39,552 bases of DNA from positions 1-39,552 of the forward strand of contig CAMNFS010000015.1 of the NCBI GenBank assembly GCA_946537255.1, given 5' to 3'. Below the pieces are notes generated by a model. That model saw only the letters and a program-made list of their open reading frames with translations. It searched no databases and was not told the origin of the DNA. Position 1 is the stretch's first letter. Each line of letters opens with the position of its first letter. Made by a program: the position numbers and the translations under genes. This DNA comes from an uncultured Erysipelotrichaceae bacterium. Its GTDB lineage: Bacteria > Bacillota_I > Bacilli_A > Erysipelotrichales > Erysipelotrichaceae. Of the stretch, positions 31,853 to 39,525 are shown in pieces.

Positions 31853-33655
31853 ATGAAAGAAAAGAAACAAAGTAATCTCTCAGTTCTTCTTGGCTATGCC
31901 GGAGAGTATAAAGGGCTTACCTATGCGGGAATGCTTCTGTCGGCAGTCGCCATGGTTCTGGGAATGGTGCCGTATGTATGTATATGGCATGTCCTGAAGG
32001 ATCTTATTGCAGTTGCGCCCGACTGGAGCAGGGCGGTGAATATATCCCGTTATGCCTGGATGGCTTTCGCTTCGGCAGTCGGCGGCATAGCAGTGTATTT
32101 CGCTGCCCTGATGTGTACACACCTTGCGGCTTTCAGAACAGCATCGAATATCCGCAAACAGGGTGTATCACATCTGATGAAAACTCCTCTTGGCTTCTTT
32201 GACAATAATGCGTCCGGACTGCTGAGAAACAAGCTGGACAACGGCGCCTCGGAAACCGAAACCCTTCTGGCGCATAATCTGGCTGATATCGTCGGGACAG
32301 TCGCCATGTTTGTCACCCTGATCATTCTGATGATCCTGTTCGACTGGCGGATGGGACTGGCGTGTCTGTTGGCGGGGGTGGTATCCGTCGGAGCTCTGTT
32401 CTCCATGATGGGCGGCAAGAACGCTGCCCTTATGGCTGAGTATCAGGCCGCTCAGGATGTTATGAGCAAGGCCGGAACAGAATATGTCCGCGGGATTCCG
32501 GTTGTAAAAGTGTTCCAGCAGACCGTGTATTCCTTTAAGGCATTTGAAAAAGCCATTCATGATTACAGTGCCAAAGCAGAGCACTATCAGGCAGATGTCT
32601 GCAAGGTTCCTCAGGCCATAAATCTTACTGCCACGGAAGGCGCGTTCATTTTCCTGATTCCGGCCGCCATGCTGATTGCGGGATCAGCGCTCAGTTCCGG
32701 AACCTTCCGGGAGTTTGTCACGAACTTCGCGTTCTACAGCGTTTTTTCTGCCGTTGTATCGACTGCTCTGGCAAAGATCATGTTTGCGGCTTCAGGAATG
32801 ATGCTGGCAGATACGGCACTGATGCGGATCAATCAGGTCATGAATGCGCCGGTGCTTCCGATATCAGAAAATACGAAGAAGCCCGCGGACAGCAGTGTTG
32901 TGTTTGAACATGTCTCCTTCACCTATGAAGGATCGGATTATCCGGCGCTGGATGATGTGTCATTCACGGCAGAAGACTCCCAGACGATCGCACTGGTCGG
33001 TCCTTCCGGAGGCGGAAAAACAACGGCTGCTTCCCTGATTCCTCGTTTCTGGGATGTGAGCAGCGGAAGTATTAAGATCGGCGGTACGGATGTCAGAGAA
33101 ATTGATCCGCATGTACTGATGGAAAAAATTGCCTTTGTCTTTCAGAATGATCATCTGTTTAAGACATCGGTCCTCGAGAATGTCCGGGCAGCCAGACCTT
33201 CTGCGAGTGAAGAAGAAGTACTGGCAGCTCTGCACACTGCCCAGTGCGACGATATCATAGCCAAACTTCCGAAAGGGATTCACACCGTAATCAACGCGAA
33301 GGGTGTCTATCTTTCCGGCGGTGAACAGCAGCGAATCGCCCTGGCCAGGGCAATCCTGAAGGATGCCCCGATCATCGTCCTTGATGAAGCGACCGCCTTT
33401 GCCGATCCGGAAAATGAAGTTCTCATACAGAAAGCTCTGAAGAATCTGACAGATCACAAGACCGTTATTATGATTGCCCACCGGCTTTCCACTGTCGTTA
33501 CAGCCGATAAGATCCTGGTGCTTGATTCCGGCCGGCTGGTGGAAGAAGGCAGTCATGCGGAACTGCTCGCAAAAGGCGGAAGATATGCCCGCATGTGGAA
33601 TGAATACAACCAGGCTGTCAGCTGGAAGATCGGTTTTGAAAAGGAGGCAGCTTAA
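31853..33655 (+). CDS. ABC exporter half-transporter, subunit 1
   Basis: The 600-residue protein fuses a six-helix membrane domain (about residues 1-330) to an ABC ATPase. The ATPase has Walker A GPSGGGKTT, signature LSGGEQQRIALARA, Walker B IIVLDEATAFADPE and H-loop IAHRLST. The DEATAFADPENE wording is shared with the IrtA/YbtP-like branch that moves siderophores or related compounds, but direction and substrate are not certain. The start at 31853 follows GGGGGAC. One base separates its stop from the second half-transporter gene, so the pair forms a heterodimer. Confidence 0.9.
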   Translation: MKEKKQSNLSVLLGYAGEYKGLTYAGMLLSAVAMVLGMVPYVCIWHVLKDLIAVAPDWSRAVNISRYAWMAFASAVGGIAVYFAALMCTHLAAFRTASNIRKQGVSHLMKTPLGFFDNNASGLLRNKLDNGASETETLLAHNLADIVGTVAMFVTLIILMILFDWRMGLACLLAGVVSVGALFSMMGGKNAALMAEYQAAQDVMSKAGTEYVRGIPVVKVFQQTVYSFKAFEKAIHDYSAKAEHYQADVCKVPQAINLTATEGAFIFLIPAAMLIAGSALSSGTFREFVTNFAFYSVFSAVVSTALAKIMFAASGMMLADTALMRINQVMNAPVLPISENTKKPADSSVVFEHVSFTYEGSDYPALDDVSFTAEDSQTIALVGPSGGGKTTAASLIPRFWDVSSGSIKIGGTDVREIDPHVLMEKIAFVFQNDHLFKTSVLENVRAARPSASEEEVLAALHTAQCDDIIAKLPKGIHTVINAKGVYLSGGEQQRIALARAILKDAPIIVLDEATAFADPENEVLIQKALKNLTDHKTVIMIAHRLSTVVTADKILVLDSGRLVEEGSHAELLAKGGRYARMWNEYNQAVSWKIGFEKEAA

Positions 33656-33656
33656 G

Positions 33657-35399
33657 ATGTTCGGAAAAAAATTTCAGAGAACCTACGCGCTTACGGATAA
33701 GGGTGTTGAAAATGTCAGAAAAGGTACGTTCTGGACCGTTATTGTCAATCTTACTGTCATGGGCGGTGCCGGCATACTGTATCTGTTAATGAAAGACTAC
33801 ATGGCAGTCATCACAGACGGCCGACCGCTCCCAGGAGCGGCATTGTATCTTGCGCTGACTGTCGGCTTTGTACTGCTGTCCTTTCTCACCCATCTGGAAC
33901 AGTACAAAGCGACATACGGTCTTGTATATTCGGAAGTAAAAAATGTACGGATCTCACTGGCAGAAAAACTAAGAAAACTGCCGCTTGGCTACTTCGGCAA
34001 ACGGGATCTCGCTGATCTTACGGAAACGATCATGGGAGATGTCAACCGTCTTGAACATGTCTGGTCCCATTGCCTGGGCTATCTGTATGGCGCGTTTGTC
34101 TCTACCGCTGTGATCGCATGCATCCTGATGATATATGATTACAGACTTGCGCTTGCCTGTCTCTGGGGTGTTCCGGTCGCGTTCCTGCTGCTGTTTGGAT
34201 CAAGAACGATTGAAAAGCGGAATTCGGAAAAGAACAAACAGGCTGCGGTCGCCGTATCTGACGGCATTCAGGAAGCGATTGAAAATGTCCGTGAGATCAA
34301 AGCGACAAACCAGGAAGAACGATATCTGAATGATCTGTTTGATAAAATCGATACCCATGAAAAAATCATGAAACACGGCGAACTTGTGACAGGCATGTTT
34401 GTCAACAGCGCCAGCGTGATCATGCGGCTTGGCATCGCTACCACCATGTTTACAGCTGTTCATCTGATCTCAAGCGGGAAGATTGATTTCATGATGCTGT
34501 TTCTCTTCATGATGGTCATCACAAGAATCTATGCTCCGTTTGATCAGGCACTTGCACTGATTGCGGAAATGTTTGTTTCCCAGGTATCAGCGAAGCGTCT
34601 GAATGAAATCTATGACACCCCGGAATCATCAGGCAGTGAAGTCTTTGAACCGGATGGTCATGATATTGAATTTAAGAATGTCAGCTTTGCCTATAACGAT
34701 AAAGAAGTCCTTCATAATATCAGCTTCACAGCCAGGGAAGGAGAAGTCACGGCTCTGGTCGGTCCTTCAGGATCCGGAAAAAGCACCTGTGCCCGTCTTG
34801 CGGCAAGATTGTGGGATGTGACCTCCGGCAGCATTACCGTCGGCGGTATTGATATCAAGACAGTTGATTCAGAAGTGCTGCTGAAGGACTATTCCATGGT
34901 CTTCCAGGATGTTGTGCTCTTTGATGATACTGTCCGGGAGAATATCCGTCTCGGCAGGCACGGCGCAAGCGATGAAGAAGTATATGAAGCCGCCAAAGCC
35001 GCCAACTGTCTGGAATTCATTGATAAACTGCCACAGGGATTCGATACTCTGATCGGAGAAAACGGTGCCAGATTATCCGGCGGTGAAAGACAGAGAATCT
35101 CCATTGCCAGAGCATTATTAAAGGATGCACCGATCGTACTGCTGGATGAGGCCACCGCATCTTTGGATGTCGAAAACGAGACAAAGGTTCAGAATGCTCT
35201 GTCAAGACTGCTGGCCGGAAAAACGGTACTGGTCATTGCCCACCGCATGAGAACGGTTGAGAATGTAGACAGGATTGTAGTGATCAGCGACGGAAAGGTT
35301 GCGGAACAAGGCAGTCCGAAAGAACTGTACGCCAGGGAAAACGGCATTTACAGACACATGCATGACCTGCAGACCGCCAGTGCCGGCTGGAGTATCTGA
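33657..35399 (+). CDS. ABC exporter half-transporter, subunit 2
   Basis: This is the 580-residue partner of the preceding protein: six membrane helices, then an ATPase with Walker A GPSGSGKST, signature LSGGERQRISIARALL, Walker B IVLLDEATASLD and H-loop IAHRMRT. Both ATP sites of the pair look complete. GGAGG lies 9 bases before the ATG. The gene ends the operon; no clear hairpin follows before the convergent nitroreductase gene. Drug, peptide or metal-chelate transport are all possible. Confidence 0.9.
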   Translation: MFGKKFQRTYALTDKGVENVRKGTFWTVIVNLTVMGGAGILYLLMKDYMAVITDGRPLPGAALYLALTVGFVLLSFLTHLEQYKATYGLVYSEVKNVRISLAEKLRKLPLGYFGKRDLADLTETIMGDVNRLEHVWSHCLGYLYGAFVSTAVIACILMIYDYRLALACLWGVPVAFLLLFGSRTIEKRNSEKNKQAAVAVSDGIQEAIENVREIKATNQEERYLNDLFDKIDTHEKIMKHGELVTGMFVNSASVIMRLGIATTMFTAVHLISSGKIDFMMLFLFMMVITRIYAPFDQALALIAEMFVSQVSAKRLNEIYDTPESSGSEVFEPDGHDIEFKNVSFAYNDKEVLHNISFTAREGEVTALVGPSGSGKSTCARLAARLWDVTSGSITVGGIDIKTVDSEVLLKDYSMVFQDVVLFDDTVRENIRLGRHGASDEEVYEAAKAANCLEFIDKLPQGFDTLIGENGARLSGGERQRISIARALLKDAPIVLLDEATASLDVENETKVQNALSRLLAGKTVLVIAHRMRTVENVDRIVVISDGKVAEQGSPKELYARENGIYRHMHDLQTASAGWSI

Positions 35400-35454
35400 T
35401 TCTTATTTCCACTCATCAGAAAACCATACTCCCTGTCTGAAGGCTGAGTCTTAA

Positions 35455-36210
35455 TCAATAAAGTCTGTATTCAGCATTCAGCGTAAGTTCTCTGTCTTCG
35501 CCAGTATCAGAAAACAGTTTTCTATCATATCTGTAACCGTTATGTTCGAGGCAGAGATCCATGAAGCAGATGAAAATCCCAATATCGATTCGATTGTAGA
35601 ATGAGACCTTATCTGCAGGCATGATTCCTCTTTTACCGGCCTTTCTGTATCTGTAAACAGAAAGGCCGTCTTTGTTTTTTACAAACCAGGGCTGAGAATT
35701 GCACGCACTCGGCGCAAATCTGACGAACTCACTCACGCCCGGGAGCTGTTCCCCTTCCCATATTTCTTCGATGGGTTTTCTCCTGCTCTTAAACATATCC
35801 CTGCGGTATTTTGAGTCATCACTGATTTTCCGGACAGAAAACATGATGACGAATTCCATATCCGGAAAATAATCTTCATGTGGTTTCCCTATTCCAAACC
35901 AAAGCGTTCCGATATTTCGGGATACAAGATAAAGATCGAGCTGTTCACCCAGATATCCGATATTCTGCAGACAGCCGTCTTTCTTTTCACTGTAAAGCAG
36001 AATACAGTATTCTCCGCCCCGCGTGCAGGTGGTCTTGTTTTCCGGAACAATGCGGATGGCAGTTTTGATTTCAGGATTCAGGGGCGTAAACTCTGAATAT
36101 GCATTCTGTATATCGTTCCGTTCGTCTTCGCTGATGGATTCGTTTCCAGCACCTCTGAAAGTATGAAACGACTTCCTCTTGAATATCATTTCATATAAGA
36201 TGTCGTTCAA
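35455..36210 (-). CDS. Nitroreductase-family protein
   Basis: The 251-residue protein begins NDILYEMIFKRKSFHTFRG and contains FAPSACNSQPWFVKN, the two signatures of the putative TM1586-type nitroreductase family, which is expected to bind FMN as a tandem-repeat single chain. A cytoplasmic oxidoreductase role is likely; the substrate is unknown. I place the start at TTG 36210 because GGGGGTG lies 6 bases upstream and homologues begin at this point; the ATG five codons earlier lacks a site. It is convergent with the ABC exporter operon. Confidence 0.82.
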   Translation of the reverse strand: MNDILYEMIFKRKSFHTFRGAGNESISEDERNDIQNAYSEFTPLNPEIKTAIRIVPENKTTCTRGGEYCILLYSEKKDGCLQNIGYLGEQLDLYLVSRNIGTLWFGIGKPHEDYFPDMEFVIMFSVRKISDDSKYRRDMFKSRRKPIEEIWEGEQLPGVSEFVRFAPSACNSQPWFVKNKDGLSVYRYRKAGKRGIMPADKVSFYNRIDIGIFICFMDLCLEHNGYRYDRKLFSDTGEDRELTLNAEYRLY

Positions 36211-36215
36211 TATGA

Positions 36216-36420
36216 TCACCCCCATTGCCGATCGGCCATTGTTTCATCGTCCCGGACTACGGGACCGTATGGATCTGCAGGCTTTGATTCTTCTACCGCA
36301 AATGATCTCTGCCCTGATGCGGATCCATTTTCCATGACTCTTTGAGCAGATTTCCACATCCGGATTCTCTTTCATCTGAACCGGATCTTCTTTTTCCCGA
36401 GCGACATATCGTTTTTTCCG
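36216..36420 (-). pseudogene. Remnant of a PNPOx-family flavin-binding protein
   Basis: The frame 36420-36244 reads KEDPVQMKENPDVEICS and GKWIRIRAEII, matching the central strands of pyridoxamine-5'-phosphate-oxidase-like split-barrel proteins (NPxVEIC...WIRIxGE). It has no start codon, and after about 40 residues the match ends and a stop follows. I read it as a decayed gene fragment. A separate 39-codon open frame (36335-36216) overlaps the ribosome site of the nitroreductase gene and may be chance. Confidence 0.55.
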
Positions 36421-36481
36421 TAAGACTCAGGAATCCCGCCGAAACACAGCGTCCGCTGTAATCCTGCAGAGACTCAGACTT

Positions 36482-36688
36482 TCATATTCGTTCCACGATC
36501 AGTTCTGCCGAACCTTCCGCAAGAGAATTACTCTCATCATAATGGATGTGATCTCCCTTAACGCCATCCGCGAGCAGTGTCAGATGTTTTGCAAGGGAAA
36601 GCATTCCCTCTCTGTTTGCTGATATAACGATTTCATCGTTTTCAGCAGTCACCTTTATTTCCGCACCATCAATCCATTCCAGTCTCAT
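36482..36688 (-). CDS. Imm32-like immunity protein
   Basis: The 68-residue protein matches the Imm32 pattern: ISANREGMLSLAKHLTLLA, then GDHIHYDESNSLAEGSAELIVE. Imm32 proteins are predicted to neutralise polymorphic toxins; many genomes carry them without the toxin. It is small, acidic and cytoplasmic. GAGGAG lies 4 bases before the ATG at 36688. It lies 130 bases downstream of sdpI in the same direction. No toxin gene is visible, so this may be an orphan immunity gene that protects against a neighbouring strain. Confidence 0.75.
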   Translation of the reverse strand: MRLEWIDGAEIKVTAENDEIVISANREGMLSLAKHLTLLADGVKGDHIHYDESNSLAEGSAELIVERI

Positions 36689-36764
36689 GTTTCTCCTCAC
36701 AGGCATCAGTCTGCCGAAATCTCAGAAAACCTGAAAATGTCAGCCTTCATGACAGAATTCATCT

Positions 36765-36797
36765 GAAAACATACGGAATGTCTATACACATGTTTTC
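36765..36797. repeat. Inverted repeat between sdpI and the Imm32 gene
   Basis: GAAAACAT and ATGTTTTC are perfect 8-bp arms around a 17-base centre. There is no T-run, so this is more likely an operator or an RNA structure than a terminator. Confidence 0.4.
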
Positions 36798-36821
36798 GGA
36801 TTGATCTTTTATAGATACAGT

Positions 36822-37463
36822 TCACAAGCCTTTCTTTACATGCAGCCAAAAGGAATAAATGCATGGTACAAGCACCATGATCACAAGGATGCCGACCATC
36901 CATTCAGCCGGAGCAAACCGTGTCACACAGTTTATGATCAATAAAATACCGCAGATCATCCACAGATACCCGGCGAGACGATGTGTCCTGTTCCAGTTTT
37001 CTTCATTTGCAAGCGTCCAGGGAATCTTTATCCCGATCGTGTAGTTCTGTCTTGCTTTCGGCAGATAGTTACCGATTACGATGAACATCAGACCAAGCAA
37101 CAGTTCACTTAAGAAAGTGACGTCCGGTTTATAGCCGAGATTGACCGAATAAACTGTTGCTGCAGCGAGAAGAGAAATAACCGGAGGAATCCATACCATG
37201 AGCGAGAACATTTTCGGACTGATGTTCTGCTTCTTCGGATCATTGAATGTGATGAATGTTCCAAGCCAGAGTATTACAAGAAGCAGCAGCGGTAACCCAA
37301 ACACCGCAACAGCCTTACTGCTGAACCCATTCGCTTCATTATTCACTCCGAAATGTGTTGCCATCACATCCGGCAGACGATTCCAGCAGATGATGCCGAT
37401 CAGCACGGGAAGAATTGTCACAATACTTGCAATGATCAAAGATTTTTTATTTGCTTTCAACAT
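36822..37463 (-). CDS. sdpI: SdpI-family immunity protein
   Basis: The 213-residue membrane protein has a DUF1648 N-terminal part (LPDVMATHFGVNNEANGFSSK) and an SdpI C-terminal part (YTIGIKIPWTLANEENWNRTHRLAGYLW), with about six helices. In Bacillus subtilis SdpI protects the membrane against the SdpC toxin and sequesters the repressor SdpR. It overlaps sdpR by 17 bases, so the two are co-translated, as in the known operon. The toxin genes sdpABC are absent from the window, so this is an orphan immunity pair, or the toxin is encoded elsewhere. Confidence 0.92.
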   Translation of the reverse strand: MLKANKKSLIIASIVTILPVLIGIICWNRLPDVMATHFGVNNEANGFSSKAVAVFGLPLLLLVILWLGTFITFNDPKKQNISPKMFSLMVWIPPVISLLAAATVYSVNLGYKPDVTFLSELLLGLMFIVIGNYLPKARQNYTIGIKIPWTLANEENWNRTHRLAGYLWMICGILLIINCVTRFAPAEWMVGILVIMVLVPCIYSFWLHVKKGL

Positions 37464-37731
37464 CAGAATTTTCTCCTTTCAGTTCTGAAATCCACAGCAT
37501 GATCTCTTCTAATACAGATGTATTTAACTGGTAGTATATGAAGTTCTTTTCCCTGCTCTCAAAAATCAGATCCGCCTGCTTCAGAATCTTAAGATGATAA
37601 GAGATCGTTGCGCCTGTCATATCAAAATGTGATCCAATGTCTCCCGCAGAAAGAGGCCCTTTTTTCAGCAATTCAAGAATCTGTCGCCTCACCGGATCAG
37701 ACAGTGCTTTAAATGTTTCTGCAAATGACAT
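37447..37731 (-). CDS. sdpR: ArsR-family autorepressor SdpR
   Basis: The 94-residue winged-helix protein (FKALSDPVRRQILELL, then GATISYHLKILKQADLI as recognition helix region) lacks the metal-binding cysteines of ArsR. It resembles SdpR, which represses its own operon until bound by SdpI at the membrane. Two strong palindromes bracket its promoter, consistent with autorepression. GGAGAG lies upstream of the ATG. It heads sdpR-sdpI, possibly extended to the Imm32 gene. Confidence 0.92.
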   Translation of the reverse strand: MSFAETFKALSDPVRRQILELLKKGPLSAGDIGSHFDMTGATISYHLKILKQADLIFESREKNFIYYQLNTSVLEEIMLWISELKGENSDVESK

Positions 37732-37755
37732 GCCAGTCTCTCCTTCCCCGATAAC

Positions 37756-37777
37756 TATTTAGATGATTTTCTAAATA
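37756..37777. promoter_or_regulatory. SdpR operator 1 (downstream of -10)
   Basis: TATTTAGA-N6-TCTAAATA is a perfect 8-bp inverted repeat lying just downstream of the -10, over the expected transcription start. Confidence 0.75.
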
Positions 37778-37778
37778 C

Positions 37779-37806
37779 ATTATGTGATGTCCGCAGAAAT
37801 ATTCAA
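37779..37806 (-). promoter_or_regulatory. Promoter of sdpR-sdpI
   Basis: The -35 TTGAAT (37801-37806) and -10 CATAAT (37779-37784) have 16-base spacing. Operators sit immediately on both sides. Confidence 0.65.
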
Positions 37807-37809
37807 GAG

Positions 37810-37833
37810 GTATTTAGAAATTTTTCTAAATAC
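37810..37833. promoter_or_regulatory. SdpR operator 2 (upstream of -35)
   Basis: GTATTTAGAAA-TT-TTTCTAAATAC is a perfect 11-bp inverted repeat. Its centre lies 55 bp from operator 1, about five helical turns, so two dimers could bind one face. Confidence 0.78.
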
Positions 37834-37990
37834 CAGTCTGCGCAGATTCCATCATCAATTGTTTTTTATTGATCAGAGAACGACGATCACGCCAATCAAT
37901 GAGGAATAATACCAACAGTCATTCCTTTGTGTCTGTTGAGCTCTTTTTCATCTTCCAGTGAAACCCGTTGTCTCTCAGGCACAGCCATTA

Positions 37991-38019
37991 ATGTTTCGTG
38001 TCATCCTGTCATGTTTCGT
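37991..38019. repeat. Direct repeat ATGTTTCGT at 20-bp spacing
   Basis: Two copies of ATGTTTCGT start exactly 20 bp apart (37991 and 38011) in a 270-base gap with no gene. Such spacing suits a protein binding two successive turns on one face. No gene or promoter can be linked to it with confidence. Confidence 0.35.
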
Positions 38020-38104
38020 ATTATTTCAATGTAACCGTGTAACTTCAGGTGCAGCCTAAAGTATAAAGCTGCATGCTACGATCATCCGATCGACAGACTG
38101 GAAT

Positions 38105-38596
38105 TCACTGTTCTGAGTCAATCCAGTTATCAGCTTCCTCTCTGGAATGAAAAATAATAATACGTCGACTATCCTGATACTGTTCAATCAGTTCATAAAT
38201 TCCAGGAAGCTGATCCTTCGGGAAATCCAATATATACTGACGAAAATCCGGATCAAATTCCTGCTCTATCCAGGGCATGTCTTCACGAATCGTTCCAATC
38301 CGTGAAGCGGCCCCTTTCAAACACTCATCCAAAGGAAGATCCAGAAAGAAAACGTCCGTACACGCTTCAAACCTCAGCGGCAGAGTCCGCTGGTAATTTC
38401 CGTCGATGATCCAACGATCTGTCTGCAGAATCATCTGTAGTTTTTGATCGAATTCCTCACGGGTAACCGTTGTTCTGTCCGGTTTATGAAAGATCCTGTC
38501 CAGATAATAAAGCGGAAGACCTGTCTTATCCTTCAGTTTTCTCGCAAAAGTGCTCTTGCCCGCTCCCGGACTTCCGATCACAATAGCTCTTTTCAT
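38105..38596 (-). CDS. FlaR-like P-loop kinase (adenylate kinase-like)
   Basis: The 163-residue protein opens with a P-loop (GSPGAGKST) followed by LPLYYLDRIFHKPD and WIIDGNYQ, the pattern of small kinases annotated as topology modulation protein FlaR or AAA family ATPase. It probably phosphorylates a small molecule. ATG 38596 lies 9 bases after AAGGA and overlaps the upstream stop (TGATG); GTG 38599 is an alternative start. The true substrate is unknown for this family. Confidence 0.85.
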   Translation of the reverse strand: MKRAIVIGSPGAGKSTFARKLKDKTGLPLYYLDRIFHKPDRTTVTREEFDQKLQMILQTDRWIIDGNYQRTLPLRFEACTDVFFLDLPLDECLKGAASRIGTIREDMPWIEQEFDPDFRQYILDFPKDQLPGIYELIEQYQDSRRIIIFHSREEADNWIDSEQ

Positions 38597-38784
38597 CACA
38601 GCAATTCCTTCAATTCTTTCCTGACTGTGTCTGAATGCTTTTTTTCATACTTCTCCAATGTGAGTTTATCGAGGTTTTCCTGACTTACAATTCCCGTGCA
38701 GGCTTCATGCCACGACTTCCAATGGACATAGGCTTTCTCCTTTATTTCGTCGGCTGTCTCCATCTTTTTCAAAATGATACCCAT
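38596..38784 (-). pseudogene. Truncated GNAT acetyltransferase
   Basis: The 62-residue frame begins like a full GNAT protein (DEIKEKAYVHWKSWHEACTGIVSQENLDKLTLEKYE). It then ends after 20 more residues with a stop overlapping the next start. The acetyl-CoA binding core, about 100 residues, is missing, so it cannot be an active acetyltransferase. A strong AGGAGG lies 9 bases before the ATG, so the fragment may be translated and couple ribosomes to the FlaR-like gene. An internal deletion is the simplest explanation. Confidence 0.65.
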
Positions 38785-38881
38785 GTGGATGTTCCTCCTT
38801 AAATTGCAGGTTATGTCCTTTGCTGTTCTTTCAGAAATCCATTCCCTCAGTCACTCTGCGAATCCGTTATTGTCGATAACC

Positions 38882-39508
38882 TCAGCCGCACATCCTTTTC
38901 ACCGCATCAGCCGGACATATCCTCAGACAGTTTCCGCAATGAAGACAGTGTTCCTGCTCAATAAAAAACGAATGAGTCTTTCGACTGATACATCCCTGTG
39001 GGCAGGCAGATACACAGATTCCGCACCCGGTGCAGATATCCGTAATGAAATATCCTTCCGATCTCTTTTCTGCGCCTCCAAAGGAAAAGGAAATTCGTTC
39101 AATCGGTTTCTTTGACAGATCAAACCATTCTCCGGAACCCTCATAGATCTGAAACACCGTCAGGGCTTTCATTGACTCCTCTGTGGGATAAATCTGATAC
39201 ATGTACGAGTTCTTCTGAAACAATTCCGGAATCTTTTCATACCCGAGTTCCCGTACTTTTCCACGAACAGATACGGCAGTGCTGGTCATTGTGTCCTGAC
39301 CTTTTATCGCAGTAAATGCCAGAACACCCCGTTTGATCAACCGGTCATAAAAGCCTTTCCCTTTTGCGGTAAGAAAATAAAGGCTGTCATCATCACAGTC
39401 CATCATGTCGATAGCAGCTGTAATCGGCAGTCCATCATCATCTACTGTCGCAACGATTGTCCTGTGTATTTCATGAACAATATACTGTAAATAGTCTTTT
39501 GTTTCCAT
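38882..39508 (-). CDS. PNPOx-like flavoprotein fused to a 2[4Fe-4S] ferredoxin domain
   Basis: The 208-residue protein joins a split-barrel FMN-binding domain of the pyridoxamine-phosphate oxidase type (IVATVDDDGLPITAAIDMM, then LYFLTAKGKGFYDRL) to a C-terminal ferredoxin. The ferredoxin has two cluster motifs, CTGCGICVSACP and CLHCGNCLRICP. It likely passes electrons between flavin and iron-sulfur centres in anaerobic metabolism. AAGGAG lies 8 bases before the ATG. It is followed by the acetyltransferase fragment and the FlaR-like gene in the same direction. Confidence 0.92.
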   Translation of the reverse strand: METKDYLQYIVHEIHRTIVATVDDDGLPITAAIDMMDCDDDSLYFLTAKGKGFYDRLIKRGVLAFTAIKGQDTMTSTAVSVRGKVRELGYEKIPELFQKNSYMYQIYPTEESMKALTVFQIYEGSGEWFDLSKKPIERISFSFGGAEKRSEGYFITDICTGCGICVSACPQGCISRKTHSFFIEQEHCLHCGNCLRICPADAVKRMCG

Positions 39509-39525
39509 TCAGCATTTCTCCTTAT

